Shown: positions 17,680 through 27,369, numbered from the stretch's first letter. The stretch: DNA of 64,000 bases from Rhodovulum euryhalinum (GCF_004342445.1 NZ_SLWW01000012.1:1-64000), one strand, 5' to 3'. The notes: a model not told the origin generated them from the sequence alone. Numbers and translations are program-made.

Positions 17680-17706
17680 ACGCGCCTTTCGGGGCGCGTT
17701 TTTCGT
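17680..17706 (+). terminator. Rho-independent terminator of petABC
   Basis: ACGCGCC and GGCGCGT pair across a TTTCGG loop and are followed by TTTTTCGTTT, 26 bases after the petC stop. Confidence 0.92.
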
Positions 17707-17762
17707 TTGCGCCCGGGCCGCACGGTGCGATCGCGCGTCGCAAGGAAGACGGGCAGGGCGGG

Positions 17763-18455
17763 TCAGCCCAGATAGGCGCGCAGCGCCTCTGGCGGATCGG
17801 CAAAAAGCGCCGCGGTCGGGCGCGGGGGATCGGCGCGCCCCTCGGCCACCAGCATGGTCTCGTCGGCGATGGCGCGCGCGTCTGCGGGATCGTGGGTCAC
17901 CATCAGCACCGTCGCACCGCTTTCATGGGCAAGCTCGGCTACCAGCCCCAGCATCTCGGCCTTCAGCGCGGGTCCGAGCGCGGCAAAGGGCTCGTCCAGC
18001 AGCATCAGCGGCCGGCCCCGCAGCAGCATCCGCGCCAGCGCCACGCGCCCGCGCTGGCCGCCCGACAGTGCGGCGGGCTTGCGCGGGCCAAGCCCGGCCA
18101 GTCCGACACGTGCCAGCGCCGCCTCGGCGCGGTCCCGGTCGGCGGGCGACAGCCGCAGGTCGGGGTGCAGGCCCAGCCCGACATTCTGCGCTGCGGTCAG
18201 GTGCGGGAACAGGTTGTTGTCCTGGAACAGCATCGAGACGGGCCGTGCGCCGGGGGGCAGGGGGCCAAGGTCCACGCCCTCCCACAGCACCCGGCCCGAA
18301 TTCGGCGGCAGAAACCCCGCAATCACGTCCAGCAGCGTCGACTTCCCCGCGCCGGATGGCCCCAGCAGGGCAACGATCCGGCCGGTCTCGACCGTGACAT
18401 CCGCGGCCAGGCGGAACGCGCCCAGTTCGATCACCAGCCGCTCAAGCCTCAGCAT
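17763..18455 (-). CDS. thiQ: Thiamine ABC transporter ATP-binding protein
   Basis: The 230-residue ATPase has Walker A GPSGAGKST, signature LSGGQRGR and Walker B LMLLDEPFAALGP. It is short, as ThiQ is, with no C-terminal regulatory domain. It overlaps thiP by 14 bases and closes the riboswitch-controlled thiBPQ operon, which imports thiamine and its phosphates. Confidence 0.93.
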   Translation of the reverse strand: MLRLERLVIELGAFRLAADVTVETGRIVALLGPSGAGKSTLLDVIAGFLPPNSGRVLWEGVDLGPLPPGARPVSMLFQDNNLFPHLTAAQNVGLGLHPDLRLSPADRDRAEAALARVGLAGLGPRKPAALSGGQRGRVALARMLLRGRPLMLLDEPFAALGPALKAEMLGLVAELAHESGATVLMVTHDPADARAIADETMLVAEGRADPPRPTAALFADPPEALRAYLG

Positions 18456-20013
18456 CCGTTCGCCCCCCGCGGTCGAAGATCCAGAACAGCCCGAGGCTCA
18501 GCGCCAGCAGCACCAGCGCGGCCCCCGCCGCCGCCTCCATCCGGTAGGCCGCCATCAGGCGGTAAAGCTGCAAGGGGAGCGTTGCCTGTCCCGGGTCGGC
18601 GAACAGCGCGATCACCCCCAGGTCGCCCATCGACAGCGCCGCCGACAGCCCCAGTGTGAACCCCACCGGCCGCCGCAGCCGCGGCCACAGCACCAGCCGC
18701 AGCCGTGCCGCCCCGGTCATCCCGAGGCTGTCGGCAAGGCGGCCGAACCCGGTCTCTGCCTCGGCGACGGCGGGCGTCAGCGCGCGCAGCGCAAAGGGCA
18801 GGCTCATCGCCGCGTTGACCAGCGCCGTGACCGGCAGGGCCAACGCCACCGGATCGGCAAGGGGAAACAGCAGGATGAACAGCCCCGTGCCCATCACCAG
18901 CGGCGAGGCGGCGATCGACAGCGTGCCCGCCGCCTGCACCGCCGCGCCCCGCGCTCCGCCCAGTCGCACCGCCGCCAGCGCGAGGGGCAGCGCCAGCGCC
19001 AGCGTCAGTGCCGCCGAGCCCAGCGCAACCGCCAGCGATCGCCCCGCGGCCTGCCAGACCGACAGCGGCAGATCGGCCAGCCCGGCCAGGCCGCGGCCCA
19101 CGATCATCGCCAGCGGCAGCACCAGGAACAGCGCGGCAAGCCCGACCCAGGCCGCGTCCAGCAGCCTCGGCCCATAGCCGCCCGCGTCCCAGCGGGCCAG
19201 CGGCCGGTCCAGCCCGGCCCCCATCGCCCCGGACACCGTTACCCCAAACGCCAGCACGGCGGCGCCAGCGCACAGCGCGAACTGGATCAGCGACAACAGC
19301 GCCGCCCGGCCAAGGTCGAACTCGAACCGGAACGCCTGGTAGATGGCCAGTTCGACGGTCGTGGCCCGCGGCCCGCCGCCCAGCGTCAGCGCCACCGCGA
19401 AACTCGTCATGCAGATCAGAAAGATCACCAGAAACGCGCCCGGCAGCACGGTGCGCAGCATCGGCCGTTCCAGGTGCCGCGTCACGTCGCCGGGCGTGAA
19501 CCCAAGCGAGGCGGCAAGGCGAAAGCGTTCCGAAGGAATCGCCAGCCAGCCCTGCAGGATCAGCCTGGTCGCCAGCGGCAGGTTGAAGAACACATGGGCC
19601 AGCACCACGCCTTCCAGCCCGTAGATGTCGATCGGTCCAAGGCCCAGCGACGCCAGCGCTTGCGAGACCAGCCCGCCGCGCCCGAACACCGCCAGCAGGC
19701 CGATCACCGCGACGATCACCGGCAGGATGAAGGGCGCCCCCAGCAGCGTGATCAACAGACCCCGGCCGGGAAACCGGCGGCGCGCCAGGGCGCGCGCCAC
19801 CGGGATCGCCAGTGCCACGCTCAGCCCGGCCGACAACAGCGCCTGCATCAGTGTGAACCGCACCGCCGCCCAGTCCGCCGGGCCAAGGACGGCAACGCCT
19901 TCGGCCCGCCCCGCCACCGCGGCCAGCGTGCCGAGGCTGAGCGCCAGCATCACGCCCCCCGCGGCCAGCCCCGCAGGGATCGCGAGCCCTAGCGGCTGAG
20001 CGCGTCGCGCCAT
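18442..20013 (-). CDS. thiP: Thiamine ABC transporter permease
   Basis: The start at 20013 (MARRAQPLGLAI) overlaps thiB by about 25 bases and gives 523 residues, the expected size for this fused two-domain permease. About twelve membrane helices and two copies of the EAA-type loop are visible (SLGFTPGDVTRHLERPML and DSLGMTGAARLRLVLWPRLR). Readings that extend further upstream only run antisense through thiB. Confidence 0.93.
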   Translation of the reverse strand: MARRAQPLGLAIPAGLAAGGVMLALSLGTLAAVAGRAEGVAVLGPADWAAVRFTLMQALLSAGLSVALAIPVARALARRRFPGRGLLITLLGAPFILPVIVAVIGLLAVFGRGGLVSQALASLGLGPIDIYGLEGVVLAHVFFNLPLATRLILQGWLAIPSERFRLAASLGFTPGDVTRHLERPMLRTVLPGAFLVIFLICMTSFAVALTLGGGPRATTVELAIYQAFRFEFDLGRAALLSLIQFALCAGAAVLAFGVTVSGAMGAGLDRPLARWDAGGYGPRLLDAAWVGLAALFLVLPLAMIVGRGLAGLADLPLSVWQAAGRSLAVALGSAALTLALALPLALAAVRLGGARGAAVQAAGTLSIAASPLVMGTGLFILLFPLADPVALALPVTALVNAAMSLPFALRALTPAVAEAETGFGRLADSLGMTGAARLRLVLWPRLRRPVGFTLGLSAALSMGDLGVIALFADPGQATLPLQLYRLMAAYRMEAAAGAALVLLALSLGLFWIFDRGGRTDAEA

Positions 20014-20981
20014 TCGGCCAGCGCCGGATCGCGCAGCGACGCGGCCTCCTCCGCGGACAGCAGAAGTGCGGCTGCGGGCCGGATCAGGGTCTGAAACCCG
20101 TCCGGCAGCCCCGCCTCGGGTGTCACCGCCGGATACATCCAGTTGGTCGTCGGGATCACCGACTGGAACGGGTCGGTCAGCATGAACGCCAGGAACTGCG
20201 CCGCCAGCTCCGGCTGGTCCGACGACGCGACGCGCCCCGCCACCTCGACCTGAAGGTAATGCCCTTCGGCAAAGGCCGCGGCGGCCTTGGTGTCGTCGTC
20301 TTCCGCGATCAGGTGATAGGCGGGCGAGGTGGTATAGCTCAGCACCATGTCGGCCTCGCCATCCATGAACAGGCCATAGGCCTCGGACCAGCCCTTGGTC
20401 ACGGTCAGCACATGCGGCGCCAGCCCCTCCCAGATTGCGGGCGCGCGCGCGCCATAGGCCGCCTTGACCCACATCACCAACCCCAGCCCGGGGGTGGAAC
20501 TGCGCGGATCCTGGATCACGATCTTCAGGTCGTCGGGCGCCGCGATCAGCGCCTCGAAACTGCCGGGCGGTTCGGGCAGGCGGGTCTTGTCGTAGACGAA
20601 GGTGAAATAGCCCCAGTCATAGGGCAGGAAGATCTCGTCCTCCCAGGCGACCGGCAGGTCCAGCGCGGGCACCGCGATCCCATGCGGTGCGAACAGCCCG
20701 GTCTGCGCGGCGGCCGCCGTCAGGTTGGTGTCCAGCCCCAGCACCACATCGGCCTCGGTGCGCGTCCCTTCCAGCCGCAGCCGCGCCAGCAGCGACGCGC
20801 CGTCGCCGGCCGCCACGAATCGCAGGTCGCAGCCGCAGACGGCCTCGAACGCGGCCTCCACCTGCGGGCCGGGGCCCCATTCGGACAGGAAGCTGTCATA
20901 GGTATAGACGGTCAATACAGGGGGCTCTGCCAGCGCCGGGGTGGCGCACAGAATCCCCGCGGCGAGGAACGGCGTTCGCAT
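19989..20981 (-). CDS. thiB: Thiamine-binding periplasmic protein
   Basis: The ATG at 20981 sits six bases after GGAGG; the ATG at 20987 directly abuts that site and is less likely. The 330-residue product has a signal peptide (PFLAAGILCATPALA) and the ThiB fold, starting LTVYTYDSFLSEWGPG and later QDPRSSTPGLG and TTNWMYPA. It delivers thiamine or its phosphates to ThiPQ. A TPP riboswitch lies upstream. Confidence 0.93.
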   Translation of the reverse strand: MRTPFLAAGILCATPALAEPPVLTVYTYDSFLSEWGPGPQVEAAFEAVCGCDLRFVAAGDGASLLARLRLEGTRTEADVVLGLDTNLTAAAAQTGLFAPHGIAVPALDLPVAWEDEIFLPYDWGYFTFVYDKTRLPEPPGSFEALIAAPDDLKIVIQDPRSSTPGLGLVMWVKAAYGARAPAIWEGLAPHVLTVTKGWSEAYGLFMDGEADMVLSYTTSPAYHLIAEDDDTKAAAAFAEGHYLQVEVAGRVASSDQPELAAQFLAFMLTDPFQSVIPTTNWMYPAVTPEAGLPDGFQTLIRPAAALLLSAEEAASLRDPALAEWRDALSR

Positions 20982-21035
20982 GGTCATCCTCCATCTGCGG
21001 GGCGGCCGGGCAAGGGTGGAGGCTGTCCAGACACC

Positions 21036-21116
21036 TTCCCTCCGCCGGTTCTAACCGGGTCAGGTTCGACGGGTTCGCGCGTCTTGCGCATCTCAGCCCC
21101 GCGCGGGGCACCCCGA
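21036..21116 (-). ncRNA. TPP riboswitch (THI element)
   Basis: The minus strand contains the aptamer in order: GGGGTGCC, the conserved GGCTGAGA, ACCCGTCGAACCTGA, and CCGGTTAGAACCGGCGGAGGG. It lies about 55 bases before the thiB start, so it can block translation when TPP is abundant. This ties the operon to thiamine supply. Confidence 0.96.
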
Positions 21117-21219
21117 GGTAGGCCAAGCCTAGTGCCCGCGTTCCCCCCGCGCAAGGGAAAGCGCTTGAGGGGGGCGGGCGTGGCGGCTATGCCCAAAGGC
21201 GCGACAACGGAGCCCGCCC

Positions 21220-22323
21220 ATGAGCCTGAACACCTTCGGCCACCTGTTCCGCGTCACCACGTGGGGCGAAAGCCACGGGCCCGCGCTGGGCGCCACCGTC
21301 GACGGCTGTCCGCCGGGCGTGCCGGTCGATGCGGCGGCGATCCAGCACTGGCTTGACCGGCGCAAGCCCGGACAAAGCCGGTTCACCACGCAGCGCCGTG
21401 AACCGGACGAGGTGGAAATCCTGTCCGGCGTGTTCGAGGGCCAGACCACCGGCACGCCGATCCAGTTGATGATCCGCAACACCGACCAGCGGTCCAGGGA
21501 TTACGGCGACATCGCCCAGGCGTTCCGGCCGGGCCATGCCGACATCACCTATTGGCAGAAATACGGCATCCGCGATCCGCGCGGCGGCGGCCGGTCCTCT
21601 GCGCGCGAAACCGCGGCGCGGGTGGCGGCGGGCGGCGTCGCGCGGGCGGCGCTGGGCATGCTGGCGCCCGGGGTGCGGATCACCGGCTACATGGTGCAGA
21701 TGGGGCCGCATGCGATCGACCGCGACCGCTTCGACCGGGCCGAGATAGAGACGAATCCGTTCTGGGTGCCCGATGCGCAGGCGGCGGCCGGCTGGGCCGT
21801 CTATCTCGACGATCTTCGCAAGTCGGGCAATTCCGTCGGCGCCGTGGTCGAGGTGGTTGCCGAGGGCGTGCCCGCAGGCCTTGGCGCGCCGGTCTACGGC
21901 AAGCTCGACACCGATCTCGCCGCCGCCATGATGAGCATCAACGCCGTCAAGGGCGTCGAGATCGGCGAGGGGATGGCGGCGGCGGCCCTGACCGGCACCG
22001 AGAACGCCGACGAGATCTTCATGGGCGGGGACGGCCAGCCCGTTTTTGGCTCGAACCACGCGGGCGGCATCCTCGGCGGGATATCCACCGGCCAGGACAT
22101 CGTGGTGCGCTTCGCGGTAAAACCCACCTCGTCGATCCTGACGCCGCGGCGCACGATCACCAAATCGGGCGCAGAGACCGAGATCGTCACCAAGGGCCGC
22201 CACGACCCCTGCGTCGGCATCCGTGCCGTGCCGGTGGGCGAGGCGATGATGGCCTGCGTGCTGCTGGACCACCTGCTTCTGCACCGCGGCCAGGTGGGCG
22301 GGGCCGGCGGGCGGATCGGCTAG
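21220..22323 (+). CDS. aroC: Chorismate synthase
   Basis: The 367-residue enzyme makes chorismate from EPSP, the last common step of aromatic synthesis, using reduced FMN. Family signatures are present: [18 protein letters not shown] near residue 13, RPGHAD, and [15 protein letters not shown]. The GG-rich core [16 protein letters not shown] follows. It is transcribed away from thiB as a single gene. Confidence 0.98.
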   Translation: MSLNTFGHLFRVTTWGESHGPALGATVDGCPPGVPVDAAAIQHWLDRRKPGQSRFTTQRREPDEVEILSGVFEGQTTGTPIQLMIRNTDQRSRDYGDIAQAFRPGHADITYWQKYGIRDPRGGGRSSARETAARVAAGGVARAALGMLAPGVRITGYMVQMGPHAIDRDRFDRAEIETNPFWVPDAQAAAGWAVYLDDLRKSGNSVGAVVEVVAEGVPAGLGAPVYGKLDTDLAAAMMSINAVKGVEIGEGMAAAALTGTENADEIFMGGDGQPVFGSNHAGGILGGISTGQDIVVRFAVKPTSSILTPRRTITKSGAETEIVTKGRHDPCVGIRAVPVGEAMMACVLLDHLLLHRGQVGGAGGRIG

Positions 22324-22338
22324 CCCGGTTCGCGCCGC

Positions 22339-23229
22339 TCAGTCGCCGACCGGCGCGGTCGCGCGCGCCTGTTTCGACAACTGCACCGCCAGGATCCCCG
22401 CCATCACCACCGCGACGCCGGTCACGTCCAGCGGCCCCAGCCGTTCTCCCAGCAACAGCGCGGCGATCGAGACGCCGAAGAACGGGCTGAGGAAGTGGAA
22501 GGTCGCCGCCCGCACCGCGCCGATGCGGCGGACCAGCAGGAACCAGATCAGCGTCGCGACCAACCCCGGAAAGACGGTCGTATAGGCAAAGGCCGCGATC
22601 AGCGTCCAGCTCCAGGTGACCTCCCATCGCTCGCCCACCGCCAGCGCGGCAACGCCCAGCGCCGCCGCCCCCACCAGCATCTGCAAGCCCACGATCATAA
22701 GCACGTTGCCGCCCGAAGATGCCGTCCGTACCGCCAGCGTCGCCGCGGTCAGCGCGAACACCCCGGCGATGCACAGCACCAGCCCGTAAAGGTCGACGCC
22801 CGCGGTGATCCGGCTGCCCATGATGATCGAGACTCCGGCGAACCCCACGACAAGGCCCAGCACGCCCAGCGGGCGCACCCGTTCGCCCAGGACGATCCAG
22901 CCGAACAGCGCCACCAGCAGCGGCATGGTGGACGCAATGATCGAGGCCATCGATGCCTCGAGCGTCTGCATGGCGACAAAGTTCAGGCCCAGATAGAGAC
23001 CGTTCTGGCTCAGCCCGAAGATCGCGGTGGCCCGCCACTGCTCGCGCGTCAGCCGCCAGCTTTGCCCCAGCGCCGCGGCGATCCCCACGCCCAAGAGGCC
23101 CGAGATCAGGAACCGCAGCGCCAGCGCCGTCAACGGCGGCGCGTCGGCCACGATCATCCGCGCCGAGGTGAAGGCCGAGGCCCAGATGAAGGCGAAGGCA
23201 AGCCCCATCGCCAGCGCGCGCAGATCCAT
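22339..23229 (-). CDS. DMT superfamily (EamA) transporter
   Basis: The 296-residue protein has ten predicted helices in two EamA repeats; the second shows PGLVATLIWF and HFLSPFFGVSIAALLLGE. Such proteins usually export metabolites or amino acids; the substrate is not determined. It converges on aroC, 15 bases from its stop. Confidence 0.9.
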   Translation of the reverse strand: MDLRALAMGLAFAFIWASAFTSARMIVADAPPLTALALRFLISGLLGVGIAAALGQSWRLTREQWRATAIFGLSQNGLYLGLNFVAMQTLEASMASIIASTMPLLVALFGWIVLGERVRPLGVLGLVVGFAGVSIIMGSRITAGVDLYGLVLCIAGVFALTAATLAVRTASSGGNVLMIVGLQMLVGAAALGVAALAVGERWEVTWSWTLIAAFAYTTVFPGLVATLIWFLLVRRIGAVRAATFHFLSPFFGVSIAALLLGERLGPLDVTGVAVVMAGILAVQLSKQARATAPVGD

Positions 23230-23266
23230 CGCTCCCCCCAGAATGACAAGGACCGCTTCCGCCCAA

Positions 23267-23293
23267 GGAAAAGGGCCGCCTCCCGGGCGACCC
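23267..23293 (-). terminator. Terminator of the HU-type gene
   Basis: On the minus strand GGGTCGCC and GGCGGCCC pair (one G-U) across CGGGA and are followed by TTTTCC. It lies about 40 bases after the HU stop. Confidence 0.75.
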
Positions 23294-23329
23294 TAGACCG
23301 AATTCCGCGGTTCAGAAAGGCGCGAGGCC

Positions 23330-23617
23330 TCAGCCGTTGACGCTGTCCTTCAGCGCCTTGGCGATGGTCATCTTGACGACCTTGTCCGACGGCTTCTTGA
23401 ACTGTTCGCCGGTGGCGGGGTTGCGCACCATGCGCTCGGGGCGCTCGCGGCAATAGATCTTGCCCACGCCGGGCAGCGTCACAGAACCGCCGGCCGCGAC
23501 TTCGCGGGTGATGATGCTGGTCACCGCGTCCAGCGCCGCCGAGGCGGTTTTCTTGTCCGCGCCCATTTCCTCGGCAAGGGCTGCGACGAGCTGGGTCTTG
23601 GTCATCGGTTTCGCCAT
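23330..23617 (-). CDS. HU family DNA-binding protein
   Basis: The start at 23617 follows GGAGA and gives 95 residues. The HU/IHF fold is complete: MTKTQLVAALAEEMG, the beta arm with the DNA-intercalating RNPATGE, and a final helix. The spacing is that of HU rather than IHF subunits. It compacts and bends DNA. A sigma-70-like promoter lies upstream. A longer in-frame start at 23722 would overlap that promoter and adds unrelated sequence. Confidence 0.92.
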   Translation of the reverse strand: MAKPMTKTQLVAALAEEMGADKKTASAALDAVTSIITREVAAGGSVTLPGVGKIYCRERPERMVRNPATGEQFKKPSDKVVKMTIAKALKDSVNG

Positions 23618-23662
23618 GTACGATCTCCTCGTTCGTGCCCTCTTTGGGGGCTCATCTGCGCA

Positions 23663-23691
23663 ATTTAACTCCATCTTGCGGCCACACACAA
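23663..23691 (-). promoter_or_regulatory. Possible sigma-70 promoter of the HU gene
   Basis: On the minus strand TTGTGT and TTAAAT are 17 bases apart, about 50 bases before the HU start and in the only AT-rich part of the gap. The -35 box is a partial match. Confidence 0.4.
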
Positions 23692-23744
23692 CGATTTGTG
23701 GGCGCAAAGGTCCATTTTTCACGCATTTTGTGGAGGTTTTCCGC

Positions 23745-25229
23745 CTAGAGGAAGGCGGTTTCCTCGAAGCTCCGCAGCTTGCGGCTGTGGATCCGTTCCA
23801 GCGGCATGTCGCGCAACAGTTCCATCGCCCGGATCCCGATCGCCAGGTGGCGCGCGACCTGGGTCCGGTAAAAGTCGCTTGCCATGCCCGGCAGCTTCAA
23901 CTCACCATGCAGCGGCTTGTCGGATACGCAGAGCAGCGTGCCATAGGGCACCCGGAACCGGAACCCGTTGGCCGCGATCGTGGCGCTTTCCATGTCCAGC
24001 GCGATGGCGCGGGATTGCGACAGCCGCTGCACCGGGCCCGACTGGTCGCGCAGTTCCCAGTTGCGGTTGTCGATGGTGGCGACGGTGCCGGTGCGCATGA
24101 TCCGCTTCAGTTCGAACCCCTCCAGCCGGGTGATCTCCTCGACCGCGTCCTCCAGCGCGACCTGGATCTCGGCCAGCGCCGGAATCGGCACCCAGACCGG
24201 CAGGTCGTCGTCCAGCACGTGATCCTCGCGCAGATAGCCATGCGCCAGCACGAAATCGCCCAGCCGCTGGGAATTCCGCAACCCCGCGCAATGGCCGACC
24301 ATGATCCAGGCATGCGGGCGCAAGACCGCGATATGGTCGGTCGCGGTCTTCGCGTTCGACGGCCCCACGCCGATATTCACCAGGCTGACGCCCTGCCCGT
24401 CGGCGCGTTTCAGATGATAGGTGGGCATTTGCGGCAGCTTTGGCAGCGCGGGCAGGGGGGCGTCGGGTGCCGTGATCTCGGCATTGCCGGGGCCGACGAA
24501 GGCGATATAGCCGCTTTCCGGATCGGCCAGCGCGGCGCGGGCGAAGGCCTCGAACTCCTCGACATAGAACTGGTAGTTTGTGAACAGGACGTGGTTCTGG
24601 AAATGCTCGGGCGCGGTCGCGGTGTAATGTTCCAGCCGCGCCAGCGAGTAATCCACCCGCTGTGCGGTAAAGGGCGCCAGTGGCCGGGCCGCGCCATCGG
24701 GCGTGGTCCGCGTGCCGTTCACGATATCGTCGTTGGTGGTGTTCAGGTCCGGCACGTCGAACAGGTCGCGCAGCGGGACGTCCAGCACGCCTTCCTGCGG
24801 CACGCTCAGCCCGCCGCCGCCCGCCACCGCGAAATGCACCGGGATCGGCGTCTCGGACGGCCCGATCACCACCGGCTGGCCGTGATTGGCGATCAAGAGG
24901 CCGATCTGCTGGCGCAGGTAATTGGCGAACAGGTCGGGCCGGGTGACGGTCGCGGCATAGATCCCCGGCTCGGCCACATGGCCGAAACTCAGCCGGCTGT
25001 CGACCTGGGCATGGGTCGCGGTGGCAAACCGGATCTCGGGATAGACCGCCCGAAAGCGCGCCCGCGGCGCATCGCCCGCCAGAACCTCCTGAAAGCGTGC
25101 GCGCAGGAACCCGCGCGAGGCCTCGTAGATCCCGGCCAGCCGCGCGACGGCGGCGTCGGCATCGGTAAACGCCTCGGGGCCCGGCAGGTCCGGGCGTTCC
25201 AGCGGCAATTCGGCGGCGTGGTCGGGCAT
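23745..25229 (-). CDS. amn: AMP nucleosidase
   Basis: Hydrolyses AMP to adenine and ribose 5-phosphate. The 494 residues from the ATG at 25229 fit the family (E. coli Amn is 484). An Amn-specific N-terminal domain (DLFANYLRQQIGLLI) precedes a nucleoside-phosphorylase-like catalytic domain with GVGPSNAKTATDHIA, MVGHCAGLRNSQRLGDFVL and ALDMESATIAANG. A frame open to 25370 has no better ribosome binding site. Confidence 0.95.
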   Translation of the reverse strand: MPDHAAELPLERPDLPGPEAFTDADAAVARLAGIYEASRGFLRARFQEVLAGDAPRARFRAVYPEIRFATATHAQVDSRLSFGHVAEPGIYAATVTRPDLFANYLRQQIGLLIANHGQPVVIGPSETPIPVHFAVAGGGGLSVPQEGVLDVPLRDLFDVPDLNTTNDDIVNGTRTTPDGAARPLAPFTAQRVDYSLARLEHYTATAPEHFQNHVLFTNYQFYVEEFEAFARAALADPESGYIAFVGPGNAEITAPDAPLPALPKLPQMPTYHLKRADGQGVSLVNIGVGPSNAKTATDHIAVLRPHAWIMVGHCAGLRNSQRLGDFVLAHGYLREDHVLDDDLPVWVPIPALAEIQVALEDAVEEITRLEGFELKRIMRTGTVATIDNRNWELRDQSGPVQRLSQSRAIALDMESATIAANGFRFRVPYGTLLCVSDKPLHGELKLPGMASDFYRTQVARHLAIGIRAMELLRDMPLERIHSRKLRSFEETAFL

Positions 25230-25347
25230 CGGGATCCGCTGCGTTGATCGGTGCCAAGTGTCACGCTTTCGCCCGGCGGCGCAACCCCCGCTTGCACCCT
25301 GTTCGCAAACCCTTGCCCGGCGTCTCCGACCCGGCGATGCTGGGGCC

Positions 25348-26199
25348 ATGACACAGACGCTTCTTTCCATCGGACATGGCTATTCCGCCCGCGAACTGGC
25401 CCGAACCCTCGGCCCCGGCTGGCGGGTGATCGGCACAACCCGCAGCCCCGACCGCGCCGAAGCCCTGCGCGCCGAGGGGGTCGCGCCGCTGATATGGCCG
25501 GGCAGCGAGCTTGGCCCGGCGCTGGCGCAGGCGACGCATCTGCTGACCTCGGTGCCGCCCGGGCAGGGCGGCGATCCGGTCCTTGCCGCGCTGGGCGACG
25601 CCCTGCGCGCGGCGCGGCACCTGCGCTGGGTCGGCTATCTGTCGACCACGGGCGTTTATGGCGACCATGGCGGCGGCTGGGTGGACGAGACCTCGGCCCT
25701 GACCCCGGCCACCGAGCGCGGCCGCGCCCGGGTCACGGCCGAGGCCGGATGGGCGGCGCTGGGCCTGCCGCTGCACGTCTTTCGCCTCGCCGGGATCTAC
25801 GGCCCGGGCCGGTCGCCGCTGGACAAGCTCAGGGACGGCACGGCGCAGCGCATCGTGAAGCCGGGGCAGGTCTTTTCCCGCATCCATGTCGCCGACATCG
25901 CGCAGGTGCTGGCCGCCTCGATCGCGCGGCCGAACCCCGGCGCCATCTACAACGTCGCCGATGACGAACCCGCGCCCCCCCAGGACGTGATCGCCTTTGC
26001 CGCGGCGATGCTGGGCCTGCCGGTGCCGCCCGAGATTCCCTTCGACCAGGCCGATCTGGGTCCGATGGCGCGCAGCTTCTATGCCGAATCAAAGCGCGTG
26101 CGGAACGACCGGATCAAGACCGAACTGGGCGTTCACCTGCGCCACCCGGACTATCGCGCCGGGCTGGCCGCCCTGTTCGAGGGCGAGGCCACGGGATAG
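25348..26199 (+). CDS. NAD(P)-binding SDR-type epimerase/reductase
   Basis: The ATG at 25348 gives 283 residues. The N-terminal nucleotide-binding turn is GHGYSARELARTL, a degenerate Gly-rich loop as in YeeZ-like proteins. YLSTTGVYGDHGG holds the S/T of the catalytic set; the usual Y-x-x-x-K is replaced by sequence around TERGRARVTAE. RLAGIYGPGRSPLD is typical of atypical SDRs. Its reaction is unknown. Confidence 0.85.
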   Translation: MTQTLLSIGHGYSARELARTLGPGWRVIGTTRSPDRAEALRAEGVAPLIWPGSELGPALAQATHLLTSVPPGQGGDPVLAALGDALRAARHLRWVGYLSTTGVYGDHGGGWVDETSALTPATERGRARVTAEAGWAALGLPLHVFRLAGIYGPGRSPLDKLRDGTAQRIVKPGQVFSRIHVADIAQVLAASIARPNPGAIYNVADDEPAPPQDVIAFAAAMLGLPVPPEIPFDQADLGPMARSFYAESKRVRNDRIKTELGVHLRHPDYRAGLAALFEGEATG

Positions 26200-26203
26200 G
26201 CCG

Positions 26204-26236
26204 AAACGACAAAGGGCCGCGCCCTGGGCGCGGCCC
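26204..26236 (-). terminator. Terminator of rpmG
   Basis: GGGCCGCGCC and GGCGCGGCCC pair across a CTG-type loop. On the minus strand the stem is followed by TTTGTCGTTT. It also lies 14 bases after the convergent SDR stop. Confidence 0.75.
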
Positions 26237-26260
26237 GTGATCCGGTCCCGGAGGGCGCGA

Positions 26261-26428
26261 TTACTTGATCTTGCCTTCCTTGTAGTCCACGTGCTTGCGG
26301 ACCACGGGATCGTATTTCTTGATCACCATCTTCTCGGTCATCGTCCGGGCGTTCTTCTTGGTCACATAGAAATGCCCGGTGTCCGCGGTCGAGTTCAGGC
26401 GGATCTTGATGGTCGTCGGCTTCGCCAT
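26261..26428 (-). CDS. rpmG: Ribosomal protein L33
   Basis: A 55-residue product starts at 26428 behind GGAGATGAGAC. It reads [20 protein letters not shown], then [10 protein letters not shown], and ends [11 protein letters not shown]. This is the complete L33 of the large subunit. It has no zinc-binding cysteines, the C-minus form common in alphaproteobacteria. Confidence 0.96.
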   Translation of the reverse strand: MAKPTTIKIRLNSTADTGHFYVTKKNARTMTEKMVIKKYDPVVRKHVDYKEGKIK

Positions 26429-26532
26429 GTCTCATCTCCGTCGCGAAGGGCGGGCATCGGGGCCGCCCCAAGAAATCCATGAAGCCCGCGTTGTAGCGAT
26501 CCGGGGTCGCGAGTCAAGCAGGTTCTCGGCGG

Positions 26533-27249
26533 TCAGGACAGCTGCTGCGGCAGCCGCATCGCCTGGTGAATCCGGGTCCGTGCCGCCTGCCCGATATGCA
26601 GCGCCTCGGCCAGCCGGTCCAGATAGGCGACCTCGGCCGGGCTGTCGATGTCGATCGCCATCACCGAGGCCGCATAGACTGCCGTGCGCTGATAGCTGCC
26701 GGTCTCGGCCGCCAGCGCCTCGATGTCGACGGGCCGGGCGATCTCGTCCTCGACAAGGGCGCGCTCGTCCCCGGATAGATCGCCCAGCACCTCGGCCAGC
26801 CGCGCCCGTTCGCCCGCGTCGATCTCGCCATCGGCCTTGGCCGCCTGGACCATCGCCCGGATCATCAGCCGCGCGTTGCGTTCCATCGTCTCGCCCGGAG
26901 GCGTGCCGCTGCCCAGCGCCCCCAGCAGGTCGCGCGCGTTGCCCGATCCGGCCCAGGTCGCCGCGCCCAGCGCCGACATCAGCCCGGCCACCCCCATCAC
27001 CGCGCTGTCGCCGGTGGCCTGCGCCCGCGGACCCAGCCAGCCGACATTGTCCTTCAGCGCCGCACCGCCGCCGATCACCTGCATCCGTTCCAGCAGCGCG
27101 CCGACCTGGCTGCCGATCCCGGCGCGCGAGCCCGCCGATTGCATGGCGCGCGCCAGTCCCGCGCCGCCGCCCATCTTCTGGAACCTGTCCAGCCCCCTGG
27201 CCGCGGCAAAGCCCACGGCAAGCGTCGCCATCGTCCTGACAAAGCTCAT
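26533..27249 (-). CDS. DUF533 (TerB-like) protein, copy 1
   Basis: The start at 27249 follows GGAGAG and gives 238 residues. The N-terminus MSFVRTMATLAVGFAAARG is hydrophobic. After a glycine-rich linker, a C-terminal alpha-helical TerB-like domain holds MIRAMVQAAKADGEIDAGER and LAEALHIGQAARTRI. Family members are inner-membrane-associated proteins of unknown role. The neighbouring gene upstream is a clear paralogue, so this pair arose by tandem duplication. Confidence 0.85.
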   Translation of the reverse strand: MSFVRTMATLAVGFAAARGLDRFQKMGGGAGLARAMQSAGSRAGIGSQVGALLERMQVIGGGAALKDNVGWLGPRAQATGDSAVMGVAGLMSALGAATWAGSGNARDLLGALGSGTPPGETMERNARLMIRAMVQAAKADGEIDAGERARLAEVLGDLSGDERALVEDEIARPVDIEALAAETGSYQRTAVYAASVMAIDIDSPAEVAYLDRLAEALHIGQAARTRIHQAMRLPQQLS

Positions 27250-27266
27250 GCTCTCTCCATTCCGCT

Positions 27267-27305
27267 GTCTGTGCGTCCGGGGGGCTGCCCCCCGGACGCA
27301 CAGAC
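27267..27305. repeat. Perfect 18-bp palindrome between the DUF533 paralogues
   Basis: GTCTGTGCGTCCGGGGGG and its exact complement CCCCCCGGACGCACAGAC are separated by three bases. It lies 18 bases before the start of copy 1 and 65 bases after the stop of copy 2. No T-run follows on either strand, so it is not a standard terminator. Its core resembles the GC hairpins of intergenic elements elsewhere in the window. Confidence 0.85.
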
Positions 27306-27369
27306 TAGCGGCTGGCGCGGCGCGGCCCAACGGCCCCGATGTCGCGCATCGGGGCCGCGGGCGCCGGGC

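Noticed and set aside
15495-17723. 742-codon minus-strand frame opposite petB and petC
   Set aside because: Antisense shadow of strongly conserved bc1 genes.
27267-27305. Reading the 18-bp palindrome as a rho-independent terminator
   Set aside because: No T-run on either strand.
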